Shown here: one piece after another, positions 17,744 to 27,027 of the stretch
How the letters are laid out: each line of letters opens with the position of its first letter
Position numbering within the stretch: position 1 is the first letter of the stretch
NCBI RefSeq assembly: GCF_022919835.1
Contig: NZ_CP095074.1
Location: 4,690,001 to 4,754,000, forward strand
Direction of reading: 5' to 3'
DNA length: 64,000 bases
DNA from: Halobacillus shinanisalinarum
GTDB lineage: Bacteria; Bacillota; Bacilli; Bacillales; Halobacillaceae
Notes under the pieces: generated by a model
Told to the model about the DNA's origin: nothing
What the model saw: only the letters and a program-made list of their open reading frames with translations
Databases searched by the model: none
Made by a program: the position numbers and the translations under genes

Positions 17744-19270
17744 ATGGATTACGTTATAGAGATGCTCAATATTCGTAAAGAGTTTCCCGGTGTTGTAGCA
17801 AATAATAATGTCACACTTCAAGTGAAAAAAGGTGAAATTCATGCGTTGCTGGGGGAAAATGGTGCTGGGAAATCTACATTGATGAACGTATTGTTTGGTC
17901 TCTACCAGCCGGAAAGAGGCGAGATTCGCGTGAAAGGTAAAAAAGCTGCCATTACAGACCCAAATATCGCGAACAAGCTGGGGATTGGAATGGTACACCA
18001 ACATTTTATGCTCGTAGATACGTTCACAGTAACTGAAAATATTGTGCTTGGGAGCGAACCGCGTAAAGGCGCGTTAGTTGATATTAAAAAAGCTGAAAAG
18101 CAAGTGAAAGAACTGTCAGAGCGTTATGGTTTAAATGTGGATCCAAAAGCTAAAATCCGTAATATTTCTGTAGGTATGCAGCAGCGTGTGGAGATTTTGA
18201 AAACGCTTTATCGAGGTGCAGATATTTTAATCCTTGATGAACCGACGGCTGTTTTAACCCCTCAAGAAATTAAAGAACTGATTGGAATTATGCAAAGCCT
18301 AATACATGAGGGGAAATCGATTATATTGATCACCCATAAACTTAAAGAGATAATGGAAGTTTGTGATCGGTGTACGGTTATTAGAAAAGGTGAGGGTATA
18401 GGAACAGTTGATGTGAAGGATACAGATCCAAATGAATTAGCTTCTCTTATGGTCGGTCGTGAAGTTACTTTTTCAACTGAGAAAACAAAGTCAGATCCTA
18501 AAGAAATCTATTTATCTATTAAAGATTTGCGTGTCAAAGATGTACGTGGGGTGGAGATGGTTAAAGACTTGAATCTTGAGGTCAGGGCAGGGGAAATTGT
18601 AGGCATAGCCGGAGTAGACGGCAATGGTCAGTCTGAGTTAATTGAAGCGATTACCGGCCTGCGTAAAAGTACTTCAGGTCAAATTGCTTTACATGATAAA
18701 GTGATCAGCAACTTATCACCACGTAAAGTTACCCAGTCAGGTATTTCCCATATCCCTCAGGATCGTCATAAGTTTGGTCTGGTATTAGATTTTCCGATTG
18801 GTGAAAATATGGTCCTTCAGACGTACTATCAGGAACCTTTCTCGAAAAAAGGAGTTATGAATTACAAAAACATTTATCAAAAGGCTCAATCACTCATAAA
18901 AGAATATGATGTGCGCACACCTGACGAATACACGAAGGCACGTGCTCTTTCAGGCGGTAACCAGCAGAAGGCGATCATCGGTCGTGAGGTCGATCGTTCA
19001 CCAGACTTAATTATCGCTGCCCAGCCGACGCGTGGACTTGACGTTGGAGCGATTGAATTTATCCATAAAAAATTAATTGAAGAACGAGATAAAGGCAGAG
19101 CAGTATTGCTTCTTTCCTTTGAATTAGATGAAATTATGAATTTAAGTGATCGTATCGCTGTTATGTTCGATGGTCAAATCGTTGCTGATGTCAAGCCTGA
19201 AGAAACGGATGAACAAAAACTAGGTCTTCTTATGGCAGGGAACACGGTTGAGAAAGCAGGTGCTGAGTAG
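17744..19270 (+). CDS. nupO: Nucleoside ABC transporter, duplicated ATP-binding protein NupO
   Basis: The ATPase of the NupNOPQ nucleoside importer has two ABC cassettes in one chain (508 aa). The first has Walker A ENGAGKSTLMN, signature SVGMQQRVEI and Walker B ILILDEPTAVL. The second has a degenerate Walker A, GVDGNGQSELIEA, lacking the lysine, with LSGGNQQKAIIGRE; this asymmetry is normal in the RbsA/YufO group. ATG 17744 is chosen because TGGGGGAGAAG lies just upstream; an earlier in-frame ATG at 17681 lies inside the terminator. The stop codon abuts the nupP start (TAGATG). Confidence 0.93.
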   Translation: MDYVIEMLNIRKEFPGVVANNNVTLQVKKGEIHALLGENGAGKSTLMNVLFGLYQPERGEIRVKGKKAAITDPNIANKLGIGMVHQHFMLVDTFTVTENIVLGSEPRKGALVDIKKAEKQVKELSERYGLNVDPKAKIRNISVGMQQRVEILKTLYRGADILILDEPTAVLTPQEIKELIGIMQSLIHEGKSIILITHKLKEIMEVCDRCTVIRKGEGIGTVDVKDTDPNELASLMVGREVTFSTEKTKSDPKEIYLSIKDLRVKDVRGVEMVKDLNLEVRAGEIVGIAGVDGNGQSELIEAITGLRKSTSGQIALHDKVISNLSPRKVTQSGISHIPQDRHKFGLVLDFPIGENMVLQTYYQEPFSKKGVMNYKNIYQKAQSLIKEYDVRTPDEYTKARALSGGNQQKAIIGREVDRSPDLIIAAQPTRGLDVGAIEFIHKKLIEERDKGRAVLLLSFELDEIMNLSDRIAVMFDGQIVADVKPEETDEQKLGLLMAGNTVEKAGAE

Positions 19271-20317
19271 ATGTTTTCAAATCGAACAGTAAACATTTTA
19301 ATACCGATTATTTCGGTGCTGTTAGGCTTGCTTTCCGGTGCGATTATCATGCTTGCCTTTGGCTATAACCCGATTGCTGGCTATGCAGCCCTTTGGAATG
19401 GCGCCTTTGGAGATTTGTATTTCTTTGGTGAAACGCTTAGACAGGTGACACCATATATTCTCTCAGGACTTGCGGTTGCTTTTGCCCTGCGAACCGGTTT
19501 ATTAAACATCGGTGTAGAAGGGCAAGTATTTGTAGGTTGGCTTGCGTCGGTTTGGGTCGGGGTAGCCTTTGAGCTTCCAGGCATTATCCATTTGCCGCTA
19601 GCTATTTTTGCTGCTGCCTTGGCGGGTGCTTTTTGGGGCTTCATTCCAGGGATTTTAAAAGCAAAGCTAGGCGTACATGAGGTTATTGTAACGATCATGA
19701 TGAACTACATTGCGTTATATGTTACCAATGAAATCGTTCGAAATGTGATAACAGACGGGGAAGATAAAACAGAAAGAATTGCGGAGACAGCTTCGCTTGC
19801 TTCTCCCTGGCTAGCTGAAATGACATTTTATTCCCGCCTTCATTATGGGCTGCTTATCGCCCTGTTCGTAGCTTTTATTATGTGGTTCCTTTTGAATAAA
19901 ACGACAACAGGATTTGAATTACGTTCGGTTGGTTTTAACCAAAATGCGTCACAGTATGCAGGGATGAATGTAAGTAGAAACATTATTTTAGCTATGGTCA
20001 TCTCAGGCGCATTTGCGGGTCTTGCCGGCGCAATGGAAGGGCTTGGCACATTTGGGTATCTTTCTGTGAAATCCGGGTTTACCAATATTGGATTTGATGG
20101 AATTGCTGTAGCGTTGCTCGGTGCCAACACGGCGCTTGGGGTAGTGTTAGCTGCCTTCTTATTCGGTACATTAAAAATTGGTGCCTTAAACATGCCGACA
20201 GCCTCCGGGGTACCAACAGAGCTTGTTGAGATTGTTATTGCCTTAATTATATTTTTCGTAGCTTCAAGCTATATAATTCGTTGGATCATCCTGCGCTTTA
20301 AGAAGGAGGGAAAATAA
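19271..20317 (+). CDS. nupP: Nucleoside ABC transporter permease NupP
   Basis: The 348-residue integral membrane protein has about 8-10 helices and belongs to the BPD_transp_2 family. Typical motifs are LRTGLLNIGVEGQVFVGWLA and the cytoplasmic coupling segment RSVGFNQNASQYAGMNV. It pairs with NupQ to form the import channel. ATG directly follows the nupO stop and the nupQ ATG directly follows its own stop, so the three are translated as a tight unit. Confidence 0.92.
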   Translation: MFSNRTVNILIPIISVLLGLLSGAIIMLAFGYNPIAGYAALWNGAFGDLYFFGETLRQVTPYILSGLAVAFALRTGLLNIGVEGQVFVGWLASVWVGVAFELPGIIHLPLAIFAAALAGAFWGFIPGILKAKLGVHEVIVTIMMNYIALYVTNEIVRNVITDGEDKTERIAETASLASPWLAEMTFYSRLHYGLLIALFVAFIMWFLLNKTTTGFELRSVGFNQNASQYAGMNVSRNIILAMVISGAFAGLAGAMEGLGTFGYLSVKSGFTNIGFDGIAVALLGANTALGVVLAAFLFGTLKIGALNMPTASGVPTELVEIVIALIIFFVASSYIIRWIILRFKKEGK

Positions 20318-21277
20318 ATGAGCTTCTTTGAGATACTACAATCCATTATTCCGCAAGCCGTATTCTTTGCGGCCCCTCTTATCTTTACTGCTTTAGGCGG
20401 TGTGTTCAGTGAACGCTCGGGGATTATAAATATCGGTCTTGAAGGATTAATGGTTATGGGGGCTTTTGTCGGAATTGTCTTTAACCTGGCGTTTGTCGAT
20501 GTATTTGGGAACTGGACACCATGGGTTTCCATCTTAGTAGCCATGGTTGTATCAGCTATTTTCGCTCTTGCCCATGCGGTTGCATCGATTACGTTTCGGG
20601 CAGATCAAGTAGTCAGTGGCGTAGCGATGAACTTCCTGGCTTTAGGGATCGGATTATTTTTAACGAAACAATGGTATGATAAAGGGCAGACGGATATGGT
20701 TGAACGTCCATTTTATACAACAGATATTCCTGTATTAAGTAAAATCCCGATTATTGGTGATTTATTCTTTTCAGGCATGTATTTAACTTCCTATTTAGCT
20801 ATTATATTGGCATTCGTTGCCTGGTTCATCTTATTTAAAACACCATTTGGCTTGCGCTTACGATCTGTTGGTGAACATCCGATGGCGGCAGATACAAACG
20901 GGATTAACGTATATGGCATGCGGTATGTTGCCGTTATGATCTCTGGTGCTTTAGGCGGGCTAGGTGGATCAGTTTTCGCTTTAACGATTGCTTTAAACTT
21001 TTCTCATGCTACGATAGTTGGGCAAGGGTTTATGTCTCTTGCAGCTGTTATCTTTGGAAAATGGCATCCTTTGGGGGCGCTTGGGGCTGCTTTGTTCTTT
21101 GGCTTCGCGCAAAGCTTAAGTATTGTTGGTTCAGGTATTCCATTATTAAGTGATGTACCACAAATTTTCTTATTGATTGCTCCATATGTGCTGACCATCC
21201 TAGCTTTAGCAGGATTTATTGGGCGAGCAGAAGCGCCTAAAGCACTTGGAGATTCCTATATTAAAGGAAATCGTTAA
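20318..21277 (+). CDS. nupQ: Nucleoside ABC transporter permease NupQ
   Basis: The second permease of the importer is 319 aa with about 8-9 helices. The N-terminal half has FSERSGIINIGLEGLMVMGA, and the coupling region is RSVGEHPMAADTNGINVY. It shares the BPD_transp_2 fold with NupP but is clearly diverged, as in other PnrA-type systems. An AAGGAGG site for it lies within the end of nupP. It is the last gene of the nup unit. Confidence 0.92.
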   Translation: MSFFEILQSIIPQAVFFAAPLIFTALGGVFSERSGIINIGLEGLMVMGAFVGIVFNLAFVDVFGNWTPWVSILVAMVVSAIFALAHAVASITFRADQVVSGVAMNFLALGIGLFLTKQWYDKGQTDMVERPFYTTDIPVLSKIPIIGDLFFSGMYLTSYLAIILAFVAWFILFKTPFGLRLRSVGEHPMAADTNGINVYGMRYVAVMISGALGGLGGSVFALTIALNFSHATIVGQGFMSLAAVIFGKWHPLGALGAALFFGFAQSLSIVGSGIPLLSDVPQIFLLIAPYVLTILALAGFIGRAEAPKALGDSYIKGNR

Positions 21278-21285
21278 TTCATTTG

Positions 21286-21316
21286 CCCGGTACGATGGTG
21301 CCGGGTTTTATTTTTT
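21286..21316 (+). terminator. Terminator after nupQ
   Basis: CCCGGTAC-GATG-GTGCCGGG, eight pairs with one G-U, followed by TTTTATTTTTT. Confidence 0.9.
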
Positions 21317-21417
21317 ACTTTTGCGTTTATTTATCTTAGCATAAGAATTAACCTCATATGGATGAATAAATGGAAGTACGTTCATAATATAAGAGTAATG
21401 ATGAGGAGGATGGAAAA

Positions 21418-22704
21418 ATGAAGATAACGAAAGAAACAGTACACAATAAACAAGGGTACAGATTACATATTTTACCGACAACAAAATATAAGACGGTTTC
21501 GATTGTAGCGAAATTTAAAGCACCGCTTAAAAGAGAGGGGATAACAGAGAGAGCTCTATTACCTCATGTTCTTCACAAAGCAACAAATAAGCTTCCCAAT
21601 GTAAGGAAACTGCAATCTGCTTTAGAGGATCTGTATGGCACAGGCTTTTCAAGTGATGGATCAAAAAAAGGTGAAAACCATGTCATCTCGTTTCGGATGG
21701 AAGTGGTTAATGAATCTTACTTGAATGAGAGTGAACCAATCTTAGAAAAAGCATTAAATATTTTTCATGACGTTTTATTTGATCCAAAAGTGGTGGATGG
21801 CGGTTTTGATGAAACGATTGTTAATAGAGAAAAGCAGACACTTGAACAAAAGATTACATCTATTAAAGATGATAAAATGAGTTATGCCAACTTACGCCTA
21901 ATCGACCATATGTGTGAAGGTGAGCCTTACTCTCTTCATGTGCACGGATATCTTGATGATTTACAGAAGATAACAGCAAAGTCCTTATATGAATATTACC
22001 AGTCGATGATAAAAAATGATGAACTGGATGTATATGTCATTGGGGAAGTAAATGATACAGAAATGGATGCCCTTGCAGACCAAACGTTTGCACGTGGAGA
22101 TAGTGATAATCGCAGTGGTCATCAGGATTCAAAATCGATTACTCCAACTGAAGCAAAAGAAATTGTTGAACGTGAAGAAGTAAAACAAGGTAAGCTTCAC
22201 ATTGGTTATCGTACGCATACTAATTTTGGGGATGATGACTATTTCGCTTTGCAAATTTTTAATGGTTTGTTCGGAGGTTTTCCTAGCTCCAAGTTATTTA
22301 TGAATGTGCGGGAAAAACACAGCCTCGCCTATTATGCTGCGTCACGCTTTGAAAGTCATAAAGGACTGTTACTCGTTTTCAGTGGAGTTGACCCGAAAGA
22401 TTATGATCAAGCCAAGTCGATCATCTTAGAACAGATGGAAGCTATGAAACAAGGGGATTTCACACCAGAACAAGTAGAGGATGGGAAAGAGCAGGTCGTG
22501 AACCAACTTCAAGAAACAATGGACAATGCGAACGGTTTGATTGAAGTGTTATATCACCAAATGCTCTCAGGTACTGAAATTCCAGCCCATGAACTTATGG
22601 AAAACATTCGAAAGGTAACAAAAGAAGATGTAGTCAAAGTCGCCGAAAAAATTGAACTTGATACGATTTACTTCTTAACGAGTCAAGAGGGAGGGGAAGC
22701 ATAA
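21418..22704 (+). CDS. ymfF: M16 family peptidase-like protein YmfF (non-catalytic partner)
   Basis: The 428-residue protein has the insulinase/pitrilysin (M16) fold: an N-terminal half and a C-terminal half with FNGLFGGFPSSKLFMNVREKHSLAYY, the substrate-groove Arg-Tyr region. The position where HxxEH should occur (about 45-60) reads LLPHVLHKATN and lacks the zinc ligands, so it is probably the inactive partner of the next gene product, like alpha/beta pairs of mitochondrial processing peptidase. It overlaps ymfH by one base. AGGAGG precedes ATG 21418. Its role in Bacillus is unsettled. Confidence 0.88.
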   Translation: MKITKETVHNKQGYRLHILPTTKYKTVSIVAKFKAPLKREGITERALLPHVLHKATNKLPNVRKLQSALEDLYGTGFSSDGSKKGENHVISFRMEVVNESYLNESEPILEKALNIFHDVLFDPKVVDGGFDETIVNREKQTLEQKITSIKDDKMSYANLRLIDHMCEGEPYSLHVHGYLDDLQKITAKSLYEYYQSMIKNDELDVYVIGEVNDTEMDALADQTFARGDSDNRSGHQDSKSITPTEAKEIVEREEVKQGKLHIGYRTHTNFGDDDYFALQIFNGLFGGFPSSKLFMNVREKHSLAYYAASRFESHKGLLLVFSGVDPKDYDQAKSIILEQMEAMKQGDFTPEQVEDGKEQVVNQLQETMDNANGLIEVLYHQMLSGTEIPAHELMENIRKVTKEDVVKVAEKIELDTIYFLTSQEGGEA

Positions 22705-23996
22705 TGGATGCGTTAACATATAAACAACTGAATGAAACGGTGTATCAGGAAACGATGGATAATGGGTTAAAAGTATTTTTGCTTTCTAAGCCCGAGATGG
22801 CCAAGACATTCGGTATTTTCACAACAAATTACGGGTCTATTGACCAAACCTTTACACCAATCGGGAAAGATGAAAAGGTTACGGTTCCCGAGGGGATTGC
22901 TCACTTTTTAGAACATAAGCTATTTGAAAAAGAAGACCGTGATGTATTCCAGGATTTCACTAAACAGGGAGCGTCAGCAAACGCCTTTACTTCTTTTACG
23001 AAAACGGCTTACTTGTTTTCAGCTACAAGTCAAATTGAAAAAAATGTGGAGACTCTGTTAGATTTCGTACAAGATCCCTATTTTTCTGAAGAATCTGTTG
23101 AAAAAGAGAAAGGGATAATCAGCCAAGAGATTCGTATGTATGATGATCAACCAGATTGGCGATCCTTTTTCGGGACGATTCAAAGCTTATATCATAAGCA
23201 TCCGGTTAAAGTTGATATTGCGGGGACGGTTGACTCGATTCAAGATATTACGAAGGATGACCTTTACACGTGTTATGAAACGTTCTATCATCCGTCCAAC
23301 ATGGTCCTATTTGTTGCAGGTAACATCGACCCGGAAAAAATGATGGATCAAATTCGCACCAACCAAAATAGCAAGGAGTTTAAGCAGATTCCTACTATCG
23401 AACGCTCCTATCCTGACGAGCCTGTTGCTGTGGCAAAGACAGAGGGTTCGATTACAATGCCTGTCACGACAGCCAAAGCAATGATAGGTGTAAAAGAAGA
23501 TGTTTCCTCCCTTACAGGCGAAGAGCTGCTGCGTGCAGAATTGTTATCAGGAATGATTCTTGACTTTTACTTCTCTAAAAGCGGCGCATTCTATGAACAG
23601 CTTTATAAAGAAGATTTAATTGATGCCAGTTTCCAATATGAAACAGAATTGGACCGTCAATTCGGCTTTACGATTCTCGGCGGGGATTCAAGGAAGCCAG
23701 ATGAGTTGGTGAAGCGTGTGAAAGAAATGTTGCATCAACTGAGAGAAGAACGCATTTCTGAAGAAGATTTTAAACGAATGAAACGTAAAAAGATCGGTCA
23801 ATTCATGAGAGCACTGAATTCTTTAGAGTTTATTGCCAATCAATTCACTCATTATCATACGTTAGGGGTAGATTTATTCAATGTCCTTCCAGTGATTGAA
23901 TCATTAACAACAGAAGACGTAGATCATTACGTTGAAAACTGGATTAAAGACGAGTGTATTTCTGTATTCCAGGTGAAACCACAATCTAATGCTTAA
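22704..23996 (+). CDS. ymfH: M16 family zinc peptidase YmfH
   Basis: A 430-residue M16 peptidase with the inverted zinc motif HFLEH at residues 67-71 and a distal glutamate region EKEKGIISQEIRMYDD. The SFTKTAYLFSATS strand is typical of the active half. It forms a coupled pair with ymfF (one-base overlap) and overlaps ymfI by eight bases, so all three should be cotranslated. Its substrate is unknown. Confidence 0.9.
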   Translation: MDALTYKQLNETVYQETMDNGLKVFLLSKPEMAKTFGIFTTNYGSIDQTFTPIGKDEKVTVPEGIAHFLEHKLFEKEDRDVFQDFTKQGASANAFTSFTKTAYLFSATSQIEKNVETLLDFVQDPYFSEESVEKEKGIISQEIRMYDDQPDWRSFFGTIQSLYHKHPVKVDIAGTVDSIQDITKDDLYTCYETFYHPSNMVLFVAGNIDPEKMMDQIRTNQNSKEFKQIPTIERSYPDEPVAVAKTEGSITMPVTTAKAMIGVKEDVSSLTGEELLRAELLSGMILDFYFSKSGAFYEQLYKEDLIDASFQYETELDRQFGFTILGGDSRKPDELVKRVKEMLHQLREERISEEDFKRMKRKKIGQFMRALNSLEFIANQFTHYHTLGVDLFNVLPVIESLTTEDVDHYVENWIKDECISVFQVKPQSNA

Positions 23997-24708
23997 GCGT
24001 TGTTTAATTATCGGGGCAAGTGGTGAGATCGGTTGTGAAACAACAGAATTATTGGCGGCGGAAGGATATGAAGTAGCTGCACATTTCCATTCAAATATCC
24101 GTGCAATAGATGAATTAAAGCAGCGGGTACCAAGTGAGAAGTGGCTAGGGGCATATCAGGGAGACTTGTCCACAGCGGGCGGGTTGGATGACTTGATTAA
24201 CAAGCTCCCTTCAAGCTTCGATGCAGTCGTTTTTGCTCAAGGAAACCACTCCAAGAAGCTGTTGCAAGACCTTAGCTCTACAGAGATGGATCAGATGTAT
24301 TATGTGCATGTCAAATCATTATGGCTGATCACAAACAAATTGTTGCCTTCTATGATTTCAAGCAAATCGGGGGCCATTGTTGTAGTGTCTTCCGTTTGGG
24401 GTGAAGAAGGAGCAAGCACAGAGGTGGTATATAGCTCTGTTAAAGGGGCGCAAATCAGCTTTGTTAAAGGATTAGCAAAAGAAACAGCGCCAAGCAACAT
24501 TCGCGTGAATGCCGTAACGCCGGGATTAATTGCAACAAAAATGAATGACCACCTGTCTTCTGAGGATATGAATATGGTGAAAAGTGAAATTCCACTGGGC
24601 CGCCTCGGGACATGTGAAGAGGTAGCCCAGGCGATTTTATTTTTATTGAATAAACAGTCAAGTTATATTACAGGACACACCCTCCGAGTAAACGGCGGCT
24701 GGTATTAA
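23989..24708 (+). CDS. ymfI: EF-P 5-aminopentanone reductase, SDR family (YmfI)
   Basis: A 239-residue short-chain dehydrogenase. The dinucleotide motif is LIIGASGEIGCETTELLA, the catalytic Ser lies in VVVSSVWG, and YSSVK supplies the YxxxK pair. In B. subtilis YmfI finishes modification of elongation factor P by reducing 5-aminopentanone to 5-aminopentanol; orthology is inferred from order ymfF-ymfH-ymfI and length. Its start lies inside the ymfH 3' end (eight-base overlap). Confidence 0.88.
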   Translation: MLKRCLIIGASGEIGCETTELLAAEGYEVAAHFHSNIRAIDELKQRVPSEKWLGAYQGDLSTAGGLDDLINKLPSSFDAVVFAQGNHSKKLLQDLSSTEMDQMYYVHVKSLWLITNKLLPSMISSKSGAIVVVSSVWGEEGASTEVVYSSVKGAQISFVKGLAKETAPSNIRVNAVTPGLIATKMNDHLSSEDMNMVKSEIPLGRLGTCEEVAQAILFLLNKQSSYITGHTLRVNGGWY

Positions 24709-24780
24709 AAATTGTGTATAGAAACATTCCCTCCACCTCATACTAAGAATGAAAAAAATCTACAGTAGGAGGTAACAAGA

Positions 24781-25041
24781 ATGTCTGTACTTGACAACTT
24801 CGATTCTTTTAAATCTTTCCTTGGTGATCGTCTAAATCAAGCAGAGGGACAAGGGATGAACAAGAACTCTGTAAATGAAATCGCTTATGAAATTGGTGAT
24901 TATTTATCCAACAATGTGGATGCTAAAAATGACCAAGAAACTGTGCTTCATGAGTTATGGAGTGTTGCTGACGATAAAGAGCAGCACGCTATTGCTAACA
25001 TGATGGTTAAACTTGTTCAAAATAACGGACAACAACAGTAA
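24781..25041 (+). CDS. ymfJ: DUF3243 protein YmfJ
   Basis: The 86-residue soluble helical protein matches the YmfJ/DUF3243 family (FKSFLGDRLNQAEGQGM, EIAYEIGDYLSNNVD). GTAGGAGG precedes the ATG. It is separated from ymfI by 72 bases and followed by its own terminator, so it may have its own promoter. Its function is unknown. Confidence 0.85.
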   Translation: MSVLDNFDSFKSFLGDRLNQAEGQGMNKNSVNEIAYEIGDYLSNNVDAKNDQETVLHELWSVADDKEQHAIANMMVKLVQNNGQQQ

Positions 25042-25046
25042 TTAGA

Positions 25047-25080
25047 CAAAAACCGCCACAGATCCTTCTGGGCGGTTTTT
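25047..25080 (+). terminator. Terminator after ymfJ
   Basis: AAAAACCGCC and GGCGGTTTTT pair around a 14-base loop; the 3' arm supplies the T tract. Confidence 0.9.
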
Positions 25081-25242
25081 AAAATTTGCTTTTGGCAGCT
25101 GATCTTCGTCTAACGTTTGTGAAATTTACAAGATATGTTTGGTTCCAGTCTTTCTTATTAGGGCAAAATCATTTATGATAGATAGAGGGATAATGAATTT
25201 TATTTTGGCAAAATGCGACATTTTTTCCAGAGGAGATGTGTC

Positions 25243-26031
25243 ATGGAGAAAAAAGAATGGTATTTAGAGTATGAAATCCAGTATAATCGTCCAGGGCTGC
25301 TTGGGGATATTTCGTCACTTCTTGGGATGATGGCGATTAATATTGTTACAATAAACGGAGTTGAAAATTCTCATCGCGGCATGCTGCTGCTTTGTAAAGA
25401 GGAAGACCAAATTACCCGGCTTCGGTCGATATTAAATACAATGGACACCATTAAAATAACGAAATTACGCAAGCCGAAATTGAGGGATCGTTTAGCGGTA
25501 AGACACGGTCGGTATATACATAGTGATATCGATGATAGGAAAACCTTCCGTTTCAACCGTGAGGATCTTGGATTGTTGGTTGACTTTATGGCAGAACTGT
25601 TTATGAAAAAAGGCCATAAACTGATTGGAATTCGGGGCATGCCGCGGGTCGGAAAAACAGAATCGATCGTTGCAGCTAGTGTATCTGCAAATAAACGCTG
25701 GTTGTTTGTCTCGAGTACATTGCTGAAACAGACAGTAAGGAATCAGCTAATAGAAGAGGAATACAATGAAGATAATTTATATATCATAGATGGCATCGTT
25801 TCTGCAAAACGAGCCAATGAGAGACATTGGCAGCTTGTAAGAGAAATTATGCGTCTTCCCGCAACTAAGGTGATCGAGCATCCGGACATTTTCGTTCAAG
25901 AAACCGAGTATAAAATGGATGACTTTGATTATATTATCGAGCTGAGAAGTAATGAAGATGAAGAAATAACTTATGAGCCAGTGGAGAAGCAGGGGATGAA
26001 GGAAGACGGCTTTTCTATGTTTGATTTTTAA
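25243..26031 (+). CDS. ymfK: DUF3388 protein YmfK
   Basis: A 262-residue protein of the YmfK family. An ACT-like N-terminal part is suggested by YNRPGLLGDISSLLGMMAIN. Further on, GIRGMPRVGKTESIVA is a plausible P-loop (GxxxxGKT/S) at about residues 135-145. ATG 25243 has AGAGGAG 7 bases upstream; the in-frame ATG at 25213 has no site. It precedes rodZ by 18 bases, so they are probably cotranscribed. The combination of ACT-like and P-loop segments hints at a ligand-gated nucleotide-binding protein, but the function is not known. Confidence 0.8.
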   Translation: MEKKEWYLEYEIQYNRPGLLGDISSLLGMMAINIVTINGVENSHRGMLLLCKEEDQITRLRSILNTMDTIKITKLRKPKLRDRLAVRHGRYIHSDIDDRKTFRFNREDLGLLVDFMAELFMKKGHKLIGIRGMPRVGKTESIVAASVSANKRWLFVSSTLLKQTVRNQLIEEEYNEDNLYIIDGIVSAKRANERHWQLVREIMRLPATKVIEHPDIFVQETEYKMDDFDYIIELRSNEDEEITYEPVEKQGMKEDGFSMFDF

Positions 26032-26049
26032 AAATGGATGGTGTTACAC

Positions 26050-26931
26050 ATGGAGATAGGATCTCGACTTAGAGAAGCTCGAGAGGGAAAGCAGTTAACG
26101 CTTGAAGAAATACAAAGTACGACAAAGATTCAAAAAAGATATCTTCAAGCAATTGAAAACAACGAATTCGGGACACTCCCTGGAAAATTTTATACACGGG
26201 CTTTCATTAGAGAATATGCTTCTGCGGTTGGCCTCAACCCTGAACAGGTGATGGAAGAGCATAGCAGTGAGCTCCCTTCTACAGAAGAAGAGCCTGCTGT
26301 CACATACAGTCGTGTGCAAAGGTCGAAAAGTGAGTCATCCTCAAATAAAGCTGGTGGTTTTGCCAAAGCTTTTCCGCGAATTATATCGATCGTATTAATT
26401 ATTGGAGCTTTATTTGCCTTTTACTATTTTTATACAGAAGCAACGAATTCTAATGAAGGTACGACACAAACGGAAAGTGAAGACCAGGTAGATGTGAAAA
26501 CGAGCACGGAAGCTCAAGTGCCTGATTCTGAAGATAGTCAGCAACAAGAAGGATCCAGTGACCAGCCGGAAGAGGAGAAGAAAGAACCGGCTGAGGAAGA
26601 GCCAGCTCTTGAAGCGAATCTTGTAGAAACAGGTACTGGTTCATTCCCTGAGCATACGTATGAAATCACTGGTGCTGAGGAAAGAGAGCTTACTATTGAA
26701 TTTTCAGGCAAGTCTTATTTAGCAGTTACAGCCCCACAAGGCGGTGAGGATCTTATCACCGCTAAGGAATATTCTGCGAGCGATGAGGCTGTGAATGTGG
26801 ACGTATCCGAGTATGATCAAGTTTATATCCGTACAGGGTCAGCTCCTGGGCTGACTGTGAAAATTAATGATGAAGTGATTGAATTTCCAGCAGATGTTGT
26901 AACACAAAAACTAGTAATCAATTTTAAATAA
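26050..26931 (+). CDS. rodZ: RodZ-like cell-shape protein (YmfM)
   Basis: The 293-residue protein has a cytoplasmic helix-turn-helix of the RodZ type (GSRLREAREGKQLTLEEIQ, KIQKRYLQAIENNEF), a single membrane helix near 112-130, a long acidic Glu/Gln linker and an extracytoplasmic DUF4115 beta domain (about 205-293). RodZ links MreB to the wall-elongation machinery. ATG 26050 is chosen because it starts the family-typical MxxGxRLREAR; ATG 26038 is in frame, and both have weak ribosome sites. It lies upstream of pgsA as in B. subtilis. Confidence 0.87.
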   Translation: MEIGSRLREAREGKQLTLEEIQSTTKIQKRYLQAIENNEFGTLPGKFYTRAFIREYASAVGLNPEQVMEEHSSELPSTEEEPAVTYSRVQRSKSESSSNKAGGFAKAFPRIISIVLIIGALFAFYYFYTEATNSNEGTTQTESEDQVDVKTSTEAQVPDSEDSQQQEGSSDQPEEEKKEPAEEEPALEANLVETGTGSFPEHTYEITGAEERELTIEFSGKSYLAVTAPQGGEDLITAKEYSASDEAVNVDVSEYDQVYIRTGSAPGLTVKINDEVIEFPADVVTQKLVINFK

Positions 26932-27027
26932 ACAGATGAACATGATGCTGTCCTTTAAATGGATGGGGTATTCCTTTTATCCCATGAAGGACAGCTTTCT
27001 GTTTTTACGATAGGAGTGGAAGTACAA

